Shown in pieces: positions 7,421 to 14,775 of a DNA stretch of 64,000 bases. Below the pieces are notes generated by a model that saw only the letters and a list, made by a program, of their open reading frames with translations, was not told the DNA's origin and did no database searches. The DNA lies in assembly GCF_023369855.1 (NCBI RefSeq), contig NZ_JAMBPP010000008.1:1-64000 (forward strand), read 5' to 3'. This stretch comes from Actinotalea alkalitolerans. Lineage in GTDB: Bacteria; Actinomycetota; Actinomycetes; Actinomycetales; Cellulomonadaceae. How positions within the stretch are numbered: the first letter of the stretch is position 1; the number at the start of each line of letters is the position of its first letter. The position numbers were made by a program, and so were the translations under genes.

Positions 7421-8479
7421 TCACTCCCCGTCGCCGGCCGGTGCTGGATGCTGGGCCGGCGGCGGGGCTACTGATTCACGGCGGATGAGCGGGCACGGCA
7501 TGAGGTGCACGCCGTCGTTCTCCGTCGGTGCGGCAAGGACGCCGAGCCGGACCTGCATGGCCCAGCGCCCCATCTCGTAGTGCGGCAGCGCCACCGTGGT
7601 GAGTGGGGGGTCGAGCTCGGCGGCGATGAACTGCTGGTCGTCGTAGCCGACGACCGACAGGTCTGTGGGGATCTCCAGCCCGCGGTGACGGGCTGCCCGG
7701 TAGGCACCCATCGCGACGCGGTCGTTGAAGCAGAAGATGGCCGTGGGGCGCTGGGCCGGTGGCCGGTCGAGCAGCTCGCCCGCGGCGGCGACCCCGCCTG
7801 CGGCGGTGGTGATCGAGGCCTCGACCCGCAGGCTCGGGTCGGGCTCGATGCCGGCGCGACGCAGCACCTCGAGGTACCCCTCGTGGCGCAGCCGGGAGGC
7901 GATCGGGACGGGTTCCTCGCCGGCGTCGATGTAGGCGATGCGGGTGTGCCCCTGGTCGACGAGCTCCTGGACGGCCGCCATCGCGCCGGCACGGTCGTCG
8001 GGCATGACGGCGGGGAAGCCGCCGCCGGCGGGTCGGCCGTCGAGGAAGACGGTGCCGGCGGGCAGACCGGCGGGGACGTCGACCACCTGGCTCCACATGC
8101 AGGCGTAGACCATGCCGTCGACCTGACGGCTGAGCAGGGCGTCGACGGCCTCGCGCTCGACGTCGTGGTCACCGTCGGTGTTGACCAGCAGGAGCAGGTA
8201 GCCGTGCTCGCGGGCGACGTCCTGGGCGGCCTGGACCATCTCGACGGCGAAGGGCGTGGTCGCGATCCGGTCGGAGATGAGCGCGATGGTGTGGGTGCGC
8301 TGGGTGCGCAGGCTCCGGGCGACCGAGTTGGGGGCGTAGCCGATCTCGGTGGCCACGCGCCGGACGCGGTCGCGGGTGGTGTCCGGGATGCGGGCGGACT
8401 GGCCGTTGAGGACGAGCGAGACCGTGGTCGGGGAGACGCCGGCCTCGCGGGCGACGTCCTTGATCCCGACACGCTTCAT
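7421..8479 (-). CDS. LacI-family repressor of the GH32-like operon
   Basis: A 352-residue LacI/GalR regulator. The N-terminal helix-turn-helix with hinge helix is clear (VAREAGVSPTTVSLVLNG, residues about 9-26), followed by a periplasmic-binding-protein-like effector domain. It precedes the binding-protein, permease and glycosidase genes on the same strand and most likely represses all of them until the transported sugar or its breakdown product binds. A palindrome of LacI type lies 83 bp upstream (8562-8577), so it probably also controls its own expression. Confidence 0.93.
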   Translation of the reverse strand: MKRVGIKDVAREAGVSPTTVSLVLNGQSARIPDTTRDRVRRVATEIGYAPNSVARSLRTQRTHTIALISDRIATTPFAVEMVQAAQDVAREHGYLLLLVNTDGDHDVEREAVDALLSRQVDGMVYACMWSQVVDVPAGLPAGTVFLDGRPAGGGFPAVMPDDRAGAMAAVQELVDQGHTRIAYIDAGEEPVPIASRLRHEGYLEVLRRAGIEPDPSLRVEASITTAAGGVAAAGELLDRPPAQRPTAIFCFNDRVAMGAYRAARHRGLEIPTDLSVVGYDDQQFIAAELDPPLTTVALPHYEMGRWAMQVRLGVLAAPTENDGVHLMPCPLIRRESVAPPPAQHPAPAGDGE

Positions 8480-8561
8480 CGCGCTCTCCTGACGATCGGT
8501 GCTCGTTGGCGTGTCTCTGGTCCGCGGTGGACGAGCCAGGTTCGCGACCTGCTGCTGTGGC

Positions 8562-8577
8562 GATAAACCGATTTATC
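8562..8577 (-). promoter_or_regulatory. LacI-type operator GATAAACCGATTTATC
   Basis: A 16-bp palindrome with a central CG and one mismatched pair, the usual architecture of LacI-family operators. It sits upstream of the lacI gene and is AT-rich in a very GC-rich context. I infer it is the binding site of the adjacent repressor. Confidence 0.7.
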
Positions 8578-8736
8578 AACTGGTCCGATCGTGACGCAGA
8601 GCACAGTGCGTCGTCAACCCTCGTTACCGAACCGTGACAGGGGGAGCCGGGGCCGGGGCTGGTCCGGGGCCGAACCGGGCTCCCGGCGTTGACACGCGCT
8701 GCCCGACGTCGACCGGGCGCATCGTCGGGCACGTGG

Positions 8737-8970
8737 TCAGTCGAGCGCCTGGGACTGCAGCACGACGGGCGCCCACTCCCCGGCGCACACGCTGCACCGC
8801 ACGCTCTCCCGGGGCGGTCCGACGGGGAAGAGGGTGAGCACCCAGAAGAGGTGGAACCAGGTGCGCTGCTCGAGGTGCTCGTAGCGGCGCGGCTCGAGGC
8901 AGAAGGGGCACCTGAACGAGCCGACGCCCAGGACCCGGCGGCGCACACGGGTGCCGAAGAAGAGGATCAC
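8737..8970 (-). CDS. Small zinc-ribbon protein
   Basis: A 77-residue protein with two CxxC pairs (CPFC near residue 22 and CSVC near residue 59) separated by a hydrophobic stretch (WFHLFWVLTLFPVG), the pattern of actinobacterial zinc-ribbon proteins with a short membrane-associated segment. GTG 8970 is preferred because the family usually begins with a short ILFFGTR-like segment; an upstream start would add 12 residues without support. The function is unknown. It stands alone between the lacI operon and the clpP pair. Confidence 0.72.
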   Translation of the reverse strand: MILFFGTRVRRRVLGVGSFRCPFCLEPRRYEHLEQRTWFHLFWVLTLFPVGPPRESVRCSVCAGEWAPVVLQSQALD

Positions 8971-9295
8971 CCGCCCAGGATCCCGTAGTGCGCCGTCGAC
9001 GGCCACCGTCGCCTGCCGCGGGCTCGAGCGTGCTGTCTGGCGGGTCGCTCGAGGCGGGGTGCAGCACGGCGGGGCGTTCGCGGGCGTCTTGCCGGTGGCG
9101 GCGCGGCCTGCTCGGTGTCGGTGCGCCGGTCGCTGGGTGCTGTCTGCTCGGCGTCGTTGCGCCGGTGGCGGGCGGTGTCTGCTCGCAGCAGATCCGCCAC
9201 GGGCAGAGTCGGTTCCGGTGGACCATCGGGCGGTGTCACGGTCGGGTGGAGCGGGCGGTCAGGTGCCCCCGCCGGACAGTTGACGGAGGCGCACC
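8971..9295. other. Regulatory region before the clpP pair
   Basis: No gene was recognised. The region contains three degenerate copies of a roughly 35-bp unit, each with CTGCTCG (9108, 9144 and 9179), and the perfect palindrome at 9178-9192. A GGAGG Shine-Dalgarno sequence lies before the ATG at 9296. Confidence 0.6.
9178..9192. promoter_or_regulatory. PopR-type palindrome TCTGCT-N3-AGCAGA
   Basis: A perfect inverted repeat with a 3-nt spacer, 104 bp before the first clpP gene. The Streptomyces activator PopR recognises TCTGCC-N3-GGCAGA at the clpP3-clpP4 promoter; this site differs only at the inner base of each arm. A PopR/ClgR-like regulator is encoded at 13725-14108. The role is inferred. 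Confidence 0.55.
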
Positions 9296-10051
9296 ATGAG
9301 CACCCCGACCCCCGCGGCCACGAGCGTGCCCTTCTCGGGCTCCGCGGGCCTGGCCCCCGCGGGCCCGTCCCCCTTCACCGGCCCGTCCCCCTTCACGGCG
9401 CCGGCCCTCTTGACCGGCCCGTCCCCAGCGGCAACCAGTACTCAGGCCCGGGGGGAGCCGGCGGCCGGGACCTTCGACGACCAGCTCGCTGCCCGGCTGC
9501 TGCACCAGCGCATCATCGTGCTGGGAACAGCGGTCGACGACTCGGTCGCGAACCGGATCAGCGCCCAGCTGCTGCTCCTCTCGGCCGAGGACCCGCGCAG
9601 CGACATCGCCCTGTACATCAACTCCCCGGGCGGCTCGGTCAGTGCCGGGATGGCGATCTACGACACCATGCGGCTGGTCCCCAACGACGTCTCGACCCTC
9701 GCGATGGGGCTGGCCGCGAGCGTCGGGCAGTTCCTGCTGTGCGCCGGGACGGAGGGCAAGCGGTACGCGATGGAGCACGCCCGGGTGCTCATGCACCAAC
9801 CCTCGGGGGGGCTCGGCGGAACGGCCGTGGACATCGCGATCCAGGCCGAGAACATGGCGCACGTCAAGCACACCATGCAGTCGCTGATCGCCCGGCACAC
9901 AGGTCAGCCCGTCGAGACCATCGAGCGCGACAGCGACCGTGACCGCTGGTTCACCGCGGTCCAGGCCCAGGAGTACGGCTTCGTGGACCGCGTGGTGCGC
10001 CAGATCGACGACGTCCGGCCCGACGGCGCGCTGCGGAAGGTGGGACTGTGA
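9296..10051 (+). CDS. ClpP-family protease subunit 1 (accessory)
   Basis: A 251-residue ClpP paralog. The first 55 or so residues are a Pro/Ser/Ala-rich low-complexity tail absent from standard ClpP. The serine protease fold then follows, with catalytic Ser142 (in AASVG), His167 (in MHQPSGG) and Asp212 (in ERDSDRD). All three catalytic residues are intact, so it should be active in a mixed tetradecamer with the next gene product and a Clp ATPase. Tig and clpX, the usual neighbours of the essential actinobacterial clpP1P2, are missing here, so this is probably an accessory clpP3P4-type pair. It has a GGAGG Shine-Dalgarno sequence and overlaps the next gene. Confidence 0.9.
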   Translation: MSTPTPAATSVPFSGSAGLAPAGPSPFTGPSPFTAPALLTGPSPAATSTQARGEPAAGTFDDQLAARLLHQRIIVLGTAVDDSVANRISAQLLLLSAEDPRSDIALYINSPGGSVSAGMAIYDTMRLVPNDVSTLAMGLAASVGQFLLCAGTEGKRYAMEHARVLMHQPSGGLGGTAVDIAIQAENMAHVKHTMQSLIARHTGQPVETIERDSDRDRWFTAVQAQEYGFVDRVVRQIDDVRPDGALRKVGL

Positions 10052-10746
10052 TGGCCGGCCAGTACACGATCCCGGTGGTCGTCGAGCAGCGGGCGACCGG
10101 GGAACGCAGCGCGGACGTCTTCAGCCGGCTCCTGTCGGACCGGATCATCTTCCTGGGCACGGAGATCGACGACGGCGTCGCGAACGTCGTCATCGCCCAG
10201 CTGCTGCACCTGCAGTCGCAGAGCCAGGACACCGACATCAGCCTCTACATCAACTCCCCCGGGGGTTCGCTGACGGCGCTGATGGCGATCTACGACACGA
10301 TGCAGTTCGTCCGACCGGACGTCTCGACCTTCTGCATGGGACAGGCGGCGTCGGCCGCGGCGGTCCTGCTGGCGGCCGGGACGCCGGGCAAGCGGTTCGC
10401 CCTCGAGCACTCCCGGGTGCTGCTGCACCAGCCCTCGGGCGGTGCCGAGGGCACCGCCGCCGACCTCGAGCTGCAGGCCCGCGAGGTGCTGCGGCTGCGC
10501 GCACAGGTCGAGGAGGTGCTCTCACGGCACACGGGTCACCCGCCCGAGAAGCTCCGCGCGGACACCGACCGCGACCGCATCTTCACCGCGCCCGAGGCGC
10601 TCGCCTACGGGCTGGTGGACGGCGTCGTCGGGAGTCTCAAGGATGCCGGGAGCCTCGCGCGTGCCGTGAGCCTCCAGGACGCCGGGAGCCTCGCGCGTGC
10701 CGGGAGCCTCAAGGACGGAGGGGCGGCGCCCACGTCGGCAGGGTGA
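10051..10746 (+). CDS. ClpP-family protease subunit 2 (accessory)
   Basis: A 231-residue ClpP paralog with catalytic Ser101 (in AASAA), His126 (in LHQPSGG) and Asp171 (in ADTDRD). It starts on a TGATG junction with the first clpP; GTG 10048 is an alternative start. The last 35 or so residues are imperfect repeats ([12 protein letters not shown], then [12 protein letters not shown]) encoded by tandem DNA repeats, replacing the usual short ClpP tail. Two differently tailed subunits encoded in tandem point to a heteromeric two-ring protease. The 3-prime end overlaps the convergent map gene by 38 bp. Confidence 0.9.
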   Translation: MAGQYTIPVVVEQRATGERSADVFSRLLSDRIIFLGTEIDDGVANVVIAQLLHLQSQSQDTDISLYINSPGGSLTALMAIYDTMQFVRPDVSTFCMGQAASAAAVLLAAGTPGKRFALEHSRVLLHQPSGGAEGTAADLELQAREVLRLRAQVEEVLSRHTGHPPEKLRADTDRDRIFTAPEALAYGLVDGVVGSLKDAGSLARAVSLQDAGSLARAGSLKDGGAAPTSAG

Positions 10747-11500
10747 GGATCTCTGCGCCGTCGTCGGTGATGGCGATCGTGTGCTCGCTGTGAGCCGTCC
10801 GGGAGCCTGTGGCGCTCCGGAGGGTCCATCCGTCGCGATCGGTGATGAGCTCAGCGGTGCCCGCCATGACCCACGGCTCGAGCGCCAGCAGCAGCCCCGG
10901 TCGCAGCGTGTACCCGCGTCCGGGGCGGCCGGTGTTGGAGACGTGCGGGTCCTGGTGCATCGTCGATCCGATGCCGTGACCGCCGTACTCGGTGTTGATC
11001 GGGTACCCCGCTGCGCGCAGGACCGAGCCGATGGCGTGGGAGATGTCGCCGATGCGTGCTCCGGGACGGGCGGCGGCGATCCCCGCGGACAGCGCGCGTT
11101 CTGTCGTGTCGATCATCGCGACGCTCTCGGGGTGCCTGGTGTCCCCCACGATGAAGCTGATCGCGGAGTCGGCGGCGAACCCGCCCGTGGAGACTGCGAG
11201 GTCGAGCGACAGCAGGTCGCCGTCGGCGAGCGTGTAGTCGTGGGGCAGCCCGTGGAGGACGGCGTCGTTGACGGAGGTGCAGATGTAGTGGCCGAACGGG
11301 CCGTGCCCGAAGGACGGTGCGTAGTCGACGTAGCAGGACTGGGCACGGGCCTCGACGATCATGTCCTTGGCCCACGTGTCGATGTCCAGGAGGTTGGTAC
11401 CCGGTGCGCTGCGGCTCCTGAGTGTCTGCAGGATGTTGCCGACGAGGGCGCCAGCCACCTTCGCCCGCTCCACCTCGGCCGGGTTCAGGATCTCGATCAC
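10709..11500 (-). CDS. map: Methionine aminopeptidase, type I
   Basis: A 263-residue metallopeptidase that removes initiator Met from nascent proteins. The metal ligands are visible: two Asp in [14 protein letters not shown], a His in GSTMHQDPH, a Glu in LALEPW and a Glu in AHSEHT. GTG 11500 is chosen because AGAGAGG lies 6 nt before it. The usual actinobacterial map lies in the ribosomal-protein region with secY and adk; this copy is elsewhere and divergent from an XRE regulator, so it is likely a second, specially regulated enzyme. It overlaps the clpP2-like gene tail-to-tail. Confidence 0.92.
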   Translation of the reverse strand: MIEILNPAEVERAKVAGALVGNILQTLRSRSAPGTNLLDIDTWAKDMIVEARAQSCYVDYAPSFGHGPFGHYICTSVNDAVLHGLPHDYTLADGDLLSLDLAVSTGGFAADSAISFIVGDTRHPESVAMIDTTERALSAGIAAARPGARIGDISHAIGSVLRAAGYPINTEYGGHGIGSTMHQDPHVSNTGRPGRGYTLRPGLLLALEPWVMAGTAELITDRDGWTLRSATGSRTAHSEHTIAITDDGAEILTLPTWAPPLRP

Positions 11501-11528
11501 GATGCGCCTCTCTCTTGCGTCCAATAAC

Positions 11529-11566
11529 TATCCCGGGAATGTTATCCCGGTATTAGTATCGGCATC
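11529..11566. promoter_or_regulatory. 14-bp direct repeats over the XRE promoter
   Basis: TATCCCGG occurs at 11529 and 11543, and a partial third copy (TATCGG) at 11557, giving a strict 14-bp period across the map/XRE intergenic gap. A -10-like hexamer TAGTAT (11554-11559) lies 7 nt before the XRE ATG, typical of leaderless genes. The repeats therefore overlap the promoter and are likely the XRE protein's own operator. Confidence 0.6.
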
Positions 11567-11995
11567 ATGGTCCGGTTGCCGCTCACACCCGCAGAGGTCG
11601 AGCGCGGGCAGCGCCTCGGTGCCCTGCTGCGTCGGGCCAGAGGGGAGCGTTCGATGCTCCAGACCGCGCTCGACGCTCGTGTCTCACCGGAGACCCTTCG
11701 AAAGATCGAGTCAGGTCGTGTGGCGACCCCGGCGTTCCCGACCATCGCGGCGATCGCCGACGTCCTGGGTCTCTCCCTCGATGTGGTGTGGGCCGAGATC
11801 GTCCAGCCCGGAGCCGTGGCCGCCTCGAACGGCACCGCTGGCGACTCCACCGGCACCGCAGGCGACTCCACCGGCACCGCTGGCGACTTCACCGGCACCG
11901 CAGGCGACTCCACCGGCACCGCTGGCGACTCCACCGGCACCAGTGCCGACGTGACCCGCGCCGGTGACGACGCCCGTCAGCGGCTGGTCTCGTAG
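11567..11995 (+). CDS. XRE-family regulator with Gly-Thr repeat tail
   Basis: A 142-residue protein. Residues of about 15-75 form a Cro/cI-type helix-turn-helix (LGALLRRARGERSMLQTALD, then VSPETLRKIESGRVATP). The C-terminal third is low-complexity GTAGDST repeats. It is probably leaderless, with TAGTAT 7 nt before ATG and no Shine-Dalgarno sequence. It is divergent from map, and the 42-bp gap is filled by a 14-bp periodic repeat, so it probably controls itself and map. Its 3-prime end overlaps the convergent HNH gene by 19 bp. Confidence 0.85.
   Translation: MVRLPLTPAEVERGQRLGALLRRARGERSMLQTALDARVSPETLRKIESGRVATPAFPTIAAIADVLGLSLDVVWAEIVQPGAVAASNGTAGDSTGTAGDSTGTAGDFTGTAGDSTGTAGDSTGTSADVTRAGDDARQRLVS
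11831..11935 (+). repeat. Five 21-bp tandem repeats in the XRE gene
   Basis: Five units beginning GGCACCGC start at 11831, 11852, 11873, 11894 and 11915, with a partial sixth at 11936. Units alternate GCT and GCA at the Ala codon (T, A, T, A, T), so the array grew by duplication of a 42-bp pair. Each unit encodes GTAGDST, with one Ser-to-Phe change in unit 3. Confidence 0.9.
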
Positions 11996-13476
11996 GTCGC
12001 GACCTTCGGCCGCGGGCTCTCGGAGATCGCCGGCCCCGCTCTGCGCCCGGGTGGTCCGGTGGGGGCGGGTCGCGACGGAGCTGTGACGCGACCTTGTGGT
12101 GCGGTGCGACCGGGTGGGACTGCGGCGTGACCGGGTGGAACCGGGGCGTGACCGGGTGGGCCGGTCGTCTTGAGCATGCTCCCGTGTCGCTGGTCGGTGA
12201 GTACTGATCCGTCAACGCGCGCGAACTCCCACCCGCCGGTCGCCCGAGGGGCGATGCGCAGGTGTCGTTGGTGGACGAGGTCGTGGTGGTGCCAGCACAG
12301 CAGGATCCCGTTGGCCACCGACGTGGGTCCGGATCTGGACCAGGGCTGGACGTGGTGGATCTCGCCGAGTGCCGGTGGTGCGTGGCACCCCGGGAACTGG
12401 CAGCACCGGTCGCGCGCCACCACGGCCCGACGCAGCTGCCCGGTGTAGGTCCGCTGGGCGCGTCCCACGTCCAGGACCTGGCCGCTCGGCCCGAAGACGA
12501 TGCGGGTGATCTCGCTGTCGCACGCGATCCGCGCGAGCAACGTGGGGGCCAGGGGCTCGCCGGAATCGAGCTCGGCGGGGAGCAGGGACACCGGCGCTGC
12601 GGCGTTGGTCCCGTCGGCCGTTGTGCGGGCGTCGTCGGCGAGCGCCCGGAAGGTGTTCCACGGGACGTGGACCGACAGGTGGGGGCGGACCTGCGACCCT
12701 CCGCCGGCCAGGCCCCGGTCCAGGGTCAGGCGAGCCAGCCCGACCAGGGCTTCTGCCTGCCGTGCCTGCGGGGTCCGGTCGTCGTCGGCGGCGGGGACGC
12801 CTGTCACGGCGCGCAGGGCCGTGGTCAGTGCGGCCCCGTGCTCGACGGTCAGGAACCCGTTGACCGCGACACCGCCGTCGCGGGGGGTCAGGAACAGGTG
12901 CTCCCGGGCGGCGATGAGGGTGTGGTCCCGGTCGGCAGCCTCGGCGTCGACCTGGGTGGCCCACCGCGAGGCGGTCTTGCGGAACTGGTCCACCGTGGTG
13001 GTCCTGGCCTGCTCGACCAGTGCTGCCTCGTTGCGGTCCTCATGACCACCCGCCAGTGCCTCACGCCGGGCGGCAGAGGTCGGTGCGATCCTGGCCAGGA
13101 CGTGCGCGTGCTCGAGGGTGATCTCCCCGGCTGCCACGGCGGCCTGCGTCACCGGCAGGTCCGCACCGAGTGCCTTGCTGAGCTGGACCTCACGGCGCAC
13201 CGTTCCCACCGACACGCCCTCCTGCTGGGCGACGTGCTCGGCGACGGTCCGCGCCCCGGACAGGGCCCACCGACCGTCCTCCTCGACCACGGTGATCGCC
13301 CGCGCGGACACCAGTCCGACCATGTCTGCCACGACCCGCAGCTCGCGATGCACCAGAGCGGCGTCCCCGGCGTCGAGGGGGGTGCGATCTGCTACCAGCG
13401 CGACCGCCGCGGCCCGCAACGCGCGCACGCGCTCGACCAGCGAGCCCGCGCCCACGTGTGCTGCGCCAGACCCCAC
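11977..13476 (-). CDS. DUF222/HNH nuclease (13E12 family), SOS-controlled
   Basis: A 499-residue protein of the 13E12 repeat family: a long helical DUF222 domain (about residues 20-320), then an HNH nuclease domain near residues 385-435 with CQFPGCH, EIHHVQPW and LLCWHHH supplying zinc and catalytic residues. The tail is Pro-rich with short repeats (PPGHAPVPPGHAAVPPG). GTG 13476 is chosen because GGGAGG lies 6 nt upstream and the SOS box lies just beyond it; starts further upstream would place the box inside the gene. The family is abundant in actinobacteria, and several mycobacterial members are LexA-regulated. The cellular role is unresolved; DNA cleavage during the SOS response is inferred. 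Confidence 0.88.
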   Translation of the reverse strand: MGSGAAHVGAGSLVERVRALRAAAVALVADRTPLDAGDAALVHRELRVVADMVGLVSARAITVVEEDGRWALSGARTVAEHVAQQEGVSVGTVRREVQLSKALGADLPVTQAAVAAGEITLEHAHVLARIAPTSAARREALAGGHEDRNEAALVEQARTTTVDQFRKTASRWATQVDAEAADRDHTLIAAREHLFLTPRDGGVAVNGFLTVEHGAALTTALRAVTGVPAADDDRTPQARQAEALVGLARLTLDRGLAGGGSQVRPHLSVHVPWNTFRALADDARTTADGTNAAAPVSLLPAELDSGEPLAPTLLARIACDSEITRIVFGPSGQVLDVGRAQRTYTGQLRRAVVARDRCCQFPGCHAPPALGEIHHVQPWSRSGPTSVANGILLCWHHHDLVHQRHLRIAPRATGGWEFARVDGSVLTDQRHGSMLKTTGPPGHAPVPPGHAAVPPGRTAPQGRVTAPSRPAPTGPPGRRAGPAISESPRPKVATYETSR

Positions 13477-13500
13477 CTCACACCTCCCGGACCGAGCATG

Positions 13501-13516
13501 TCGAACACCTGTTCGA
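13501..13516 (-). promoter_or_regulatory. SOS (LexA) box
   Basis: TCGAACACCTGTTCGA fits the actinobacterial/mycobacterial SOS consensus TCGAAC-N4-GTTCGA at every fixed position. It ends 25 bp before the GTG start of the DUF222/HNH gene, in position to block its promoter. Confidence 0.9.
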
Positions 13517-13724
13517 ACAACTCTACGAGAGTGCGATGACATCCACCAGGGATGCGGGTCGATCTGTGGACAGCCGGCCCGTCCTGCGGCCTGCGCGGAT
13601 CAGCGTGCCGGGTCTCTCGGGGGGATGACTGATGTATCGGCTGTCCGCGGTGCACCTTGAGCCCGATTCGCCGGATTCACCCGGATGGAGCAGTGTGCGG
13701 TAGTTCGCGCCGAGTTCAGGGCGG

Positions 13725-14108
13725 TCAGGCGGCGCGGAGCAGGGCCGTGCCGGACGGCGTCTGGTCGACCTGCGGGGACACCGGCGGGAGGCGTGTGGTG
13801 AGGTCGACCAGCTCTCCCTGCCCGGGTGCGGTGCGGGCAGCCAGCGTGTCGTGCGCCGCAGCCACCAGGTCGACCAGGCGGAGGTCGAGCGACCGGCAGA
13901 CCGCGCCGAGCACCTCGGAGGAGACCTCCTTGCGTCCGCGCTCGATCTCGGAGAGGTAGGCGACCGAGACCTGCGCCCGTCCGGCGACCTCCCGCAGCGT
14001 GCGGCCCTGCGCGAGGCGGTGGTGACGCAGCACGGCTCCGAGCAGCGAGCGCAGCAGAGGTTCGTGGCGTCGGGGCGTCGGTGCGCCACCTGCCTGCAGG
14101 ATCGTCAT
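13725..14108 (-). CDS. ClgR/PopR-like XRE regulator
   Basis: A 127-residue regulator whose helix-turn-helix (QGRTLREVAGRAQVSVAYLS followed by EIERGRKEVSSEVLGAVC) matches the ClgR/PopR group, the activators of clp genes in actinomycetes. These proteins are short-lived Clp substrates recognised by C-terminal Ala; this one also ends in Ala-Ala (LLRAA). An accessory clpP pair with a PopR-type palindrome lies only 3 kb away. GGAGG sits 5 nt before ATG 14108. It may be the main ClgR or a PopR-like specialist; the proximity favours the latter, but that is inference. Confidence 0.82.
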   Translation of the reverse strand: MTILQAGGAPTPRRHEPLLRSLLGAVLRHHRLAQGRTLREVAGRAQVSVAYLSEIERGRKEVSSEVLGAVCRSLDLRLVDLVAAAHDTLAARTAPGQGELVDLTTRLPPVSPQVDQTPSGTALLRAA

Positions 14109-14330
14109 GGCATCCTCCGTCGCGCAGGCCCTCGCAGGCCTTCCCGGCGACCGTAGCAGCGCAGTCCTGGACCGTTCCCGAGGTGGCGCTCAGCCGTCCG
14201 CGAACACCCGGGAGGACGTCGTCCGACGACGACGGCGTGCCCGGCCCGACCGGGTCGCCGAGTGCCGTACCGGGCCGCCCGCGGGGTGGAAGGATGGCGA
14301 CGCCCGGCACCGTCCCGAGAGGTCCCCGTG

Positions 14331-14639
14331 ATGACCCGCACCCTGCTGACCCGCGTCGCCATCGCCGGCCTTGCCGTCGTCGCCCTCGGGGTGATCACCC
14401 TCTTCGTCGAGGTCGCCGCGACGTACGGCGAGGGCTTCATGTCGCTGTGCGGGTCGGCGGCGTCGCCGTTCCCCGCAGACGCGGAGTGCTCCGACCTCCT
14501 CGCGCGCCGACGGCTGCTCGCGGTCGTCGTGATCGTGGTCGGCGCTCTCGCGACGGCGGTCGCGTTGCTGCTGCGCAGCGACCTCTCCCGCAGCGACCTC
14601 TCCCGCAGCGACCTGCCGGTCACGCCGCCAGCGCCCTGA
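14331..14639 (+). CDS. Small two-helix membrane protein
   Basis: A 102-residue protein with two membrane segments (about residues 8-28 and 64-83) flanking an extracytoplasmic loop that contains two Cys. The C-terminus carries three RSDLS/RSDLP repeats from a 15-bp tandem repeat at 14575-14619. ATG 14331 follows GAGAGG with an 8-nt gap; the open frame extends upstream but has no homology-like content. No family recognised. Confidence 0.6.
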   Translation: MTRTLLTRVAIAGLAVVALGVITLFVEVAATYGEGFMSLCGSAASPFPADAECSDLLARRRLLAVVVIVVGALATAVALLLRSDLSRSDLSRSDLPVTPPAP

Positions 14640-14654
14640 GCCCCACGCCGCCCG

Positions 14655-14700
14655 CACCCTGAGTCCCACGCACCCTGAGTCCCACGCACCCTGAGTCCCC
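14655..14700. repeat. 16-bp tandem repeat
   Basis: Nearly three head-to-tail copies of CACCCTGAGTCCCACG, starting at 14655, 14671 and 14687, between the small membrane protein gene and the chemoreceptor. A related degenerate unit precedes them at the gene's stop. No coding or regulatory role is evident. Confidence 0.8.
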
Positions 14701-14775
14701 CCGGTGCACCACTCAACGCCGGGCGGCGTCGGCCGATGAGAACCAGGTAGGGCTCAGCTCACCTGGAGGGCAACC

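Noticed and set aside
11831-11956. CRISPR-like short tandem repeats
   Set aside because: The repeats are contiguous without spacers, are in frame inside the XRE gene and encode a repeated heptapeptide.
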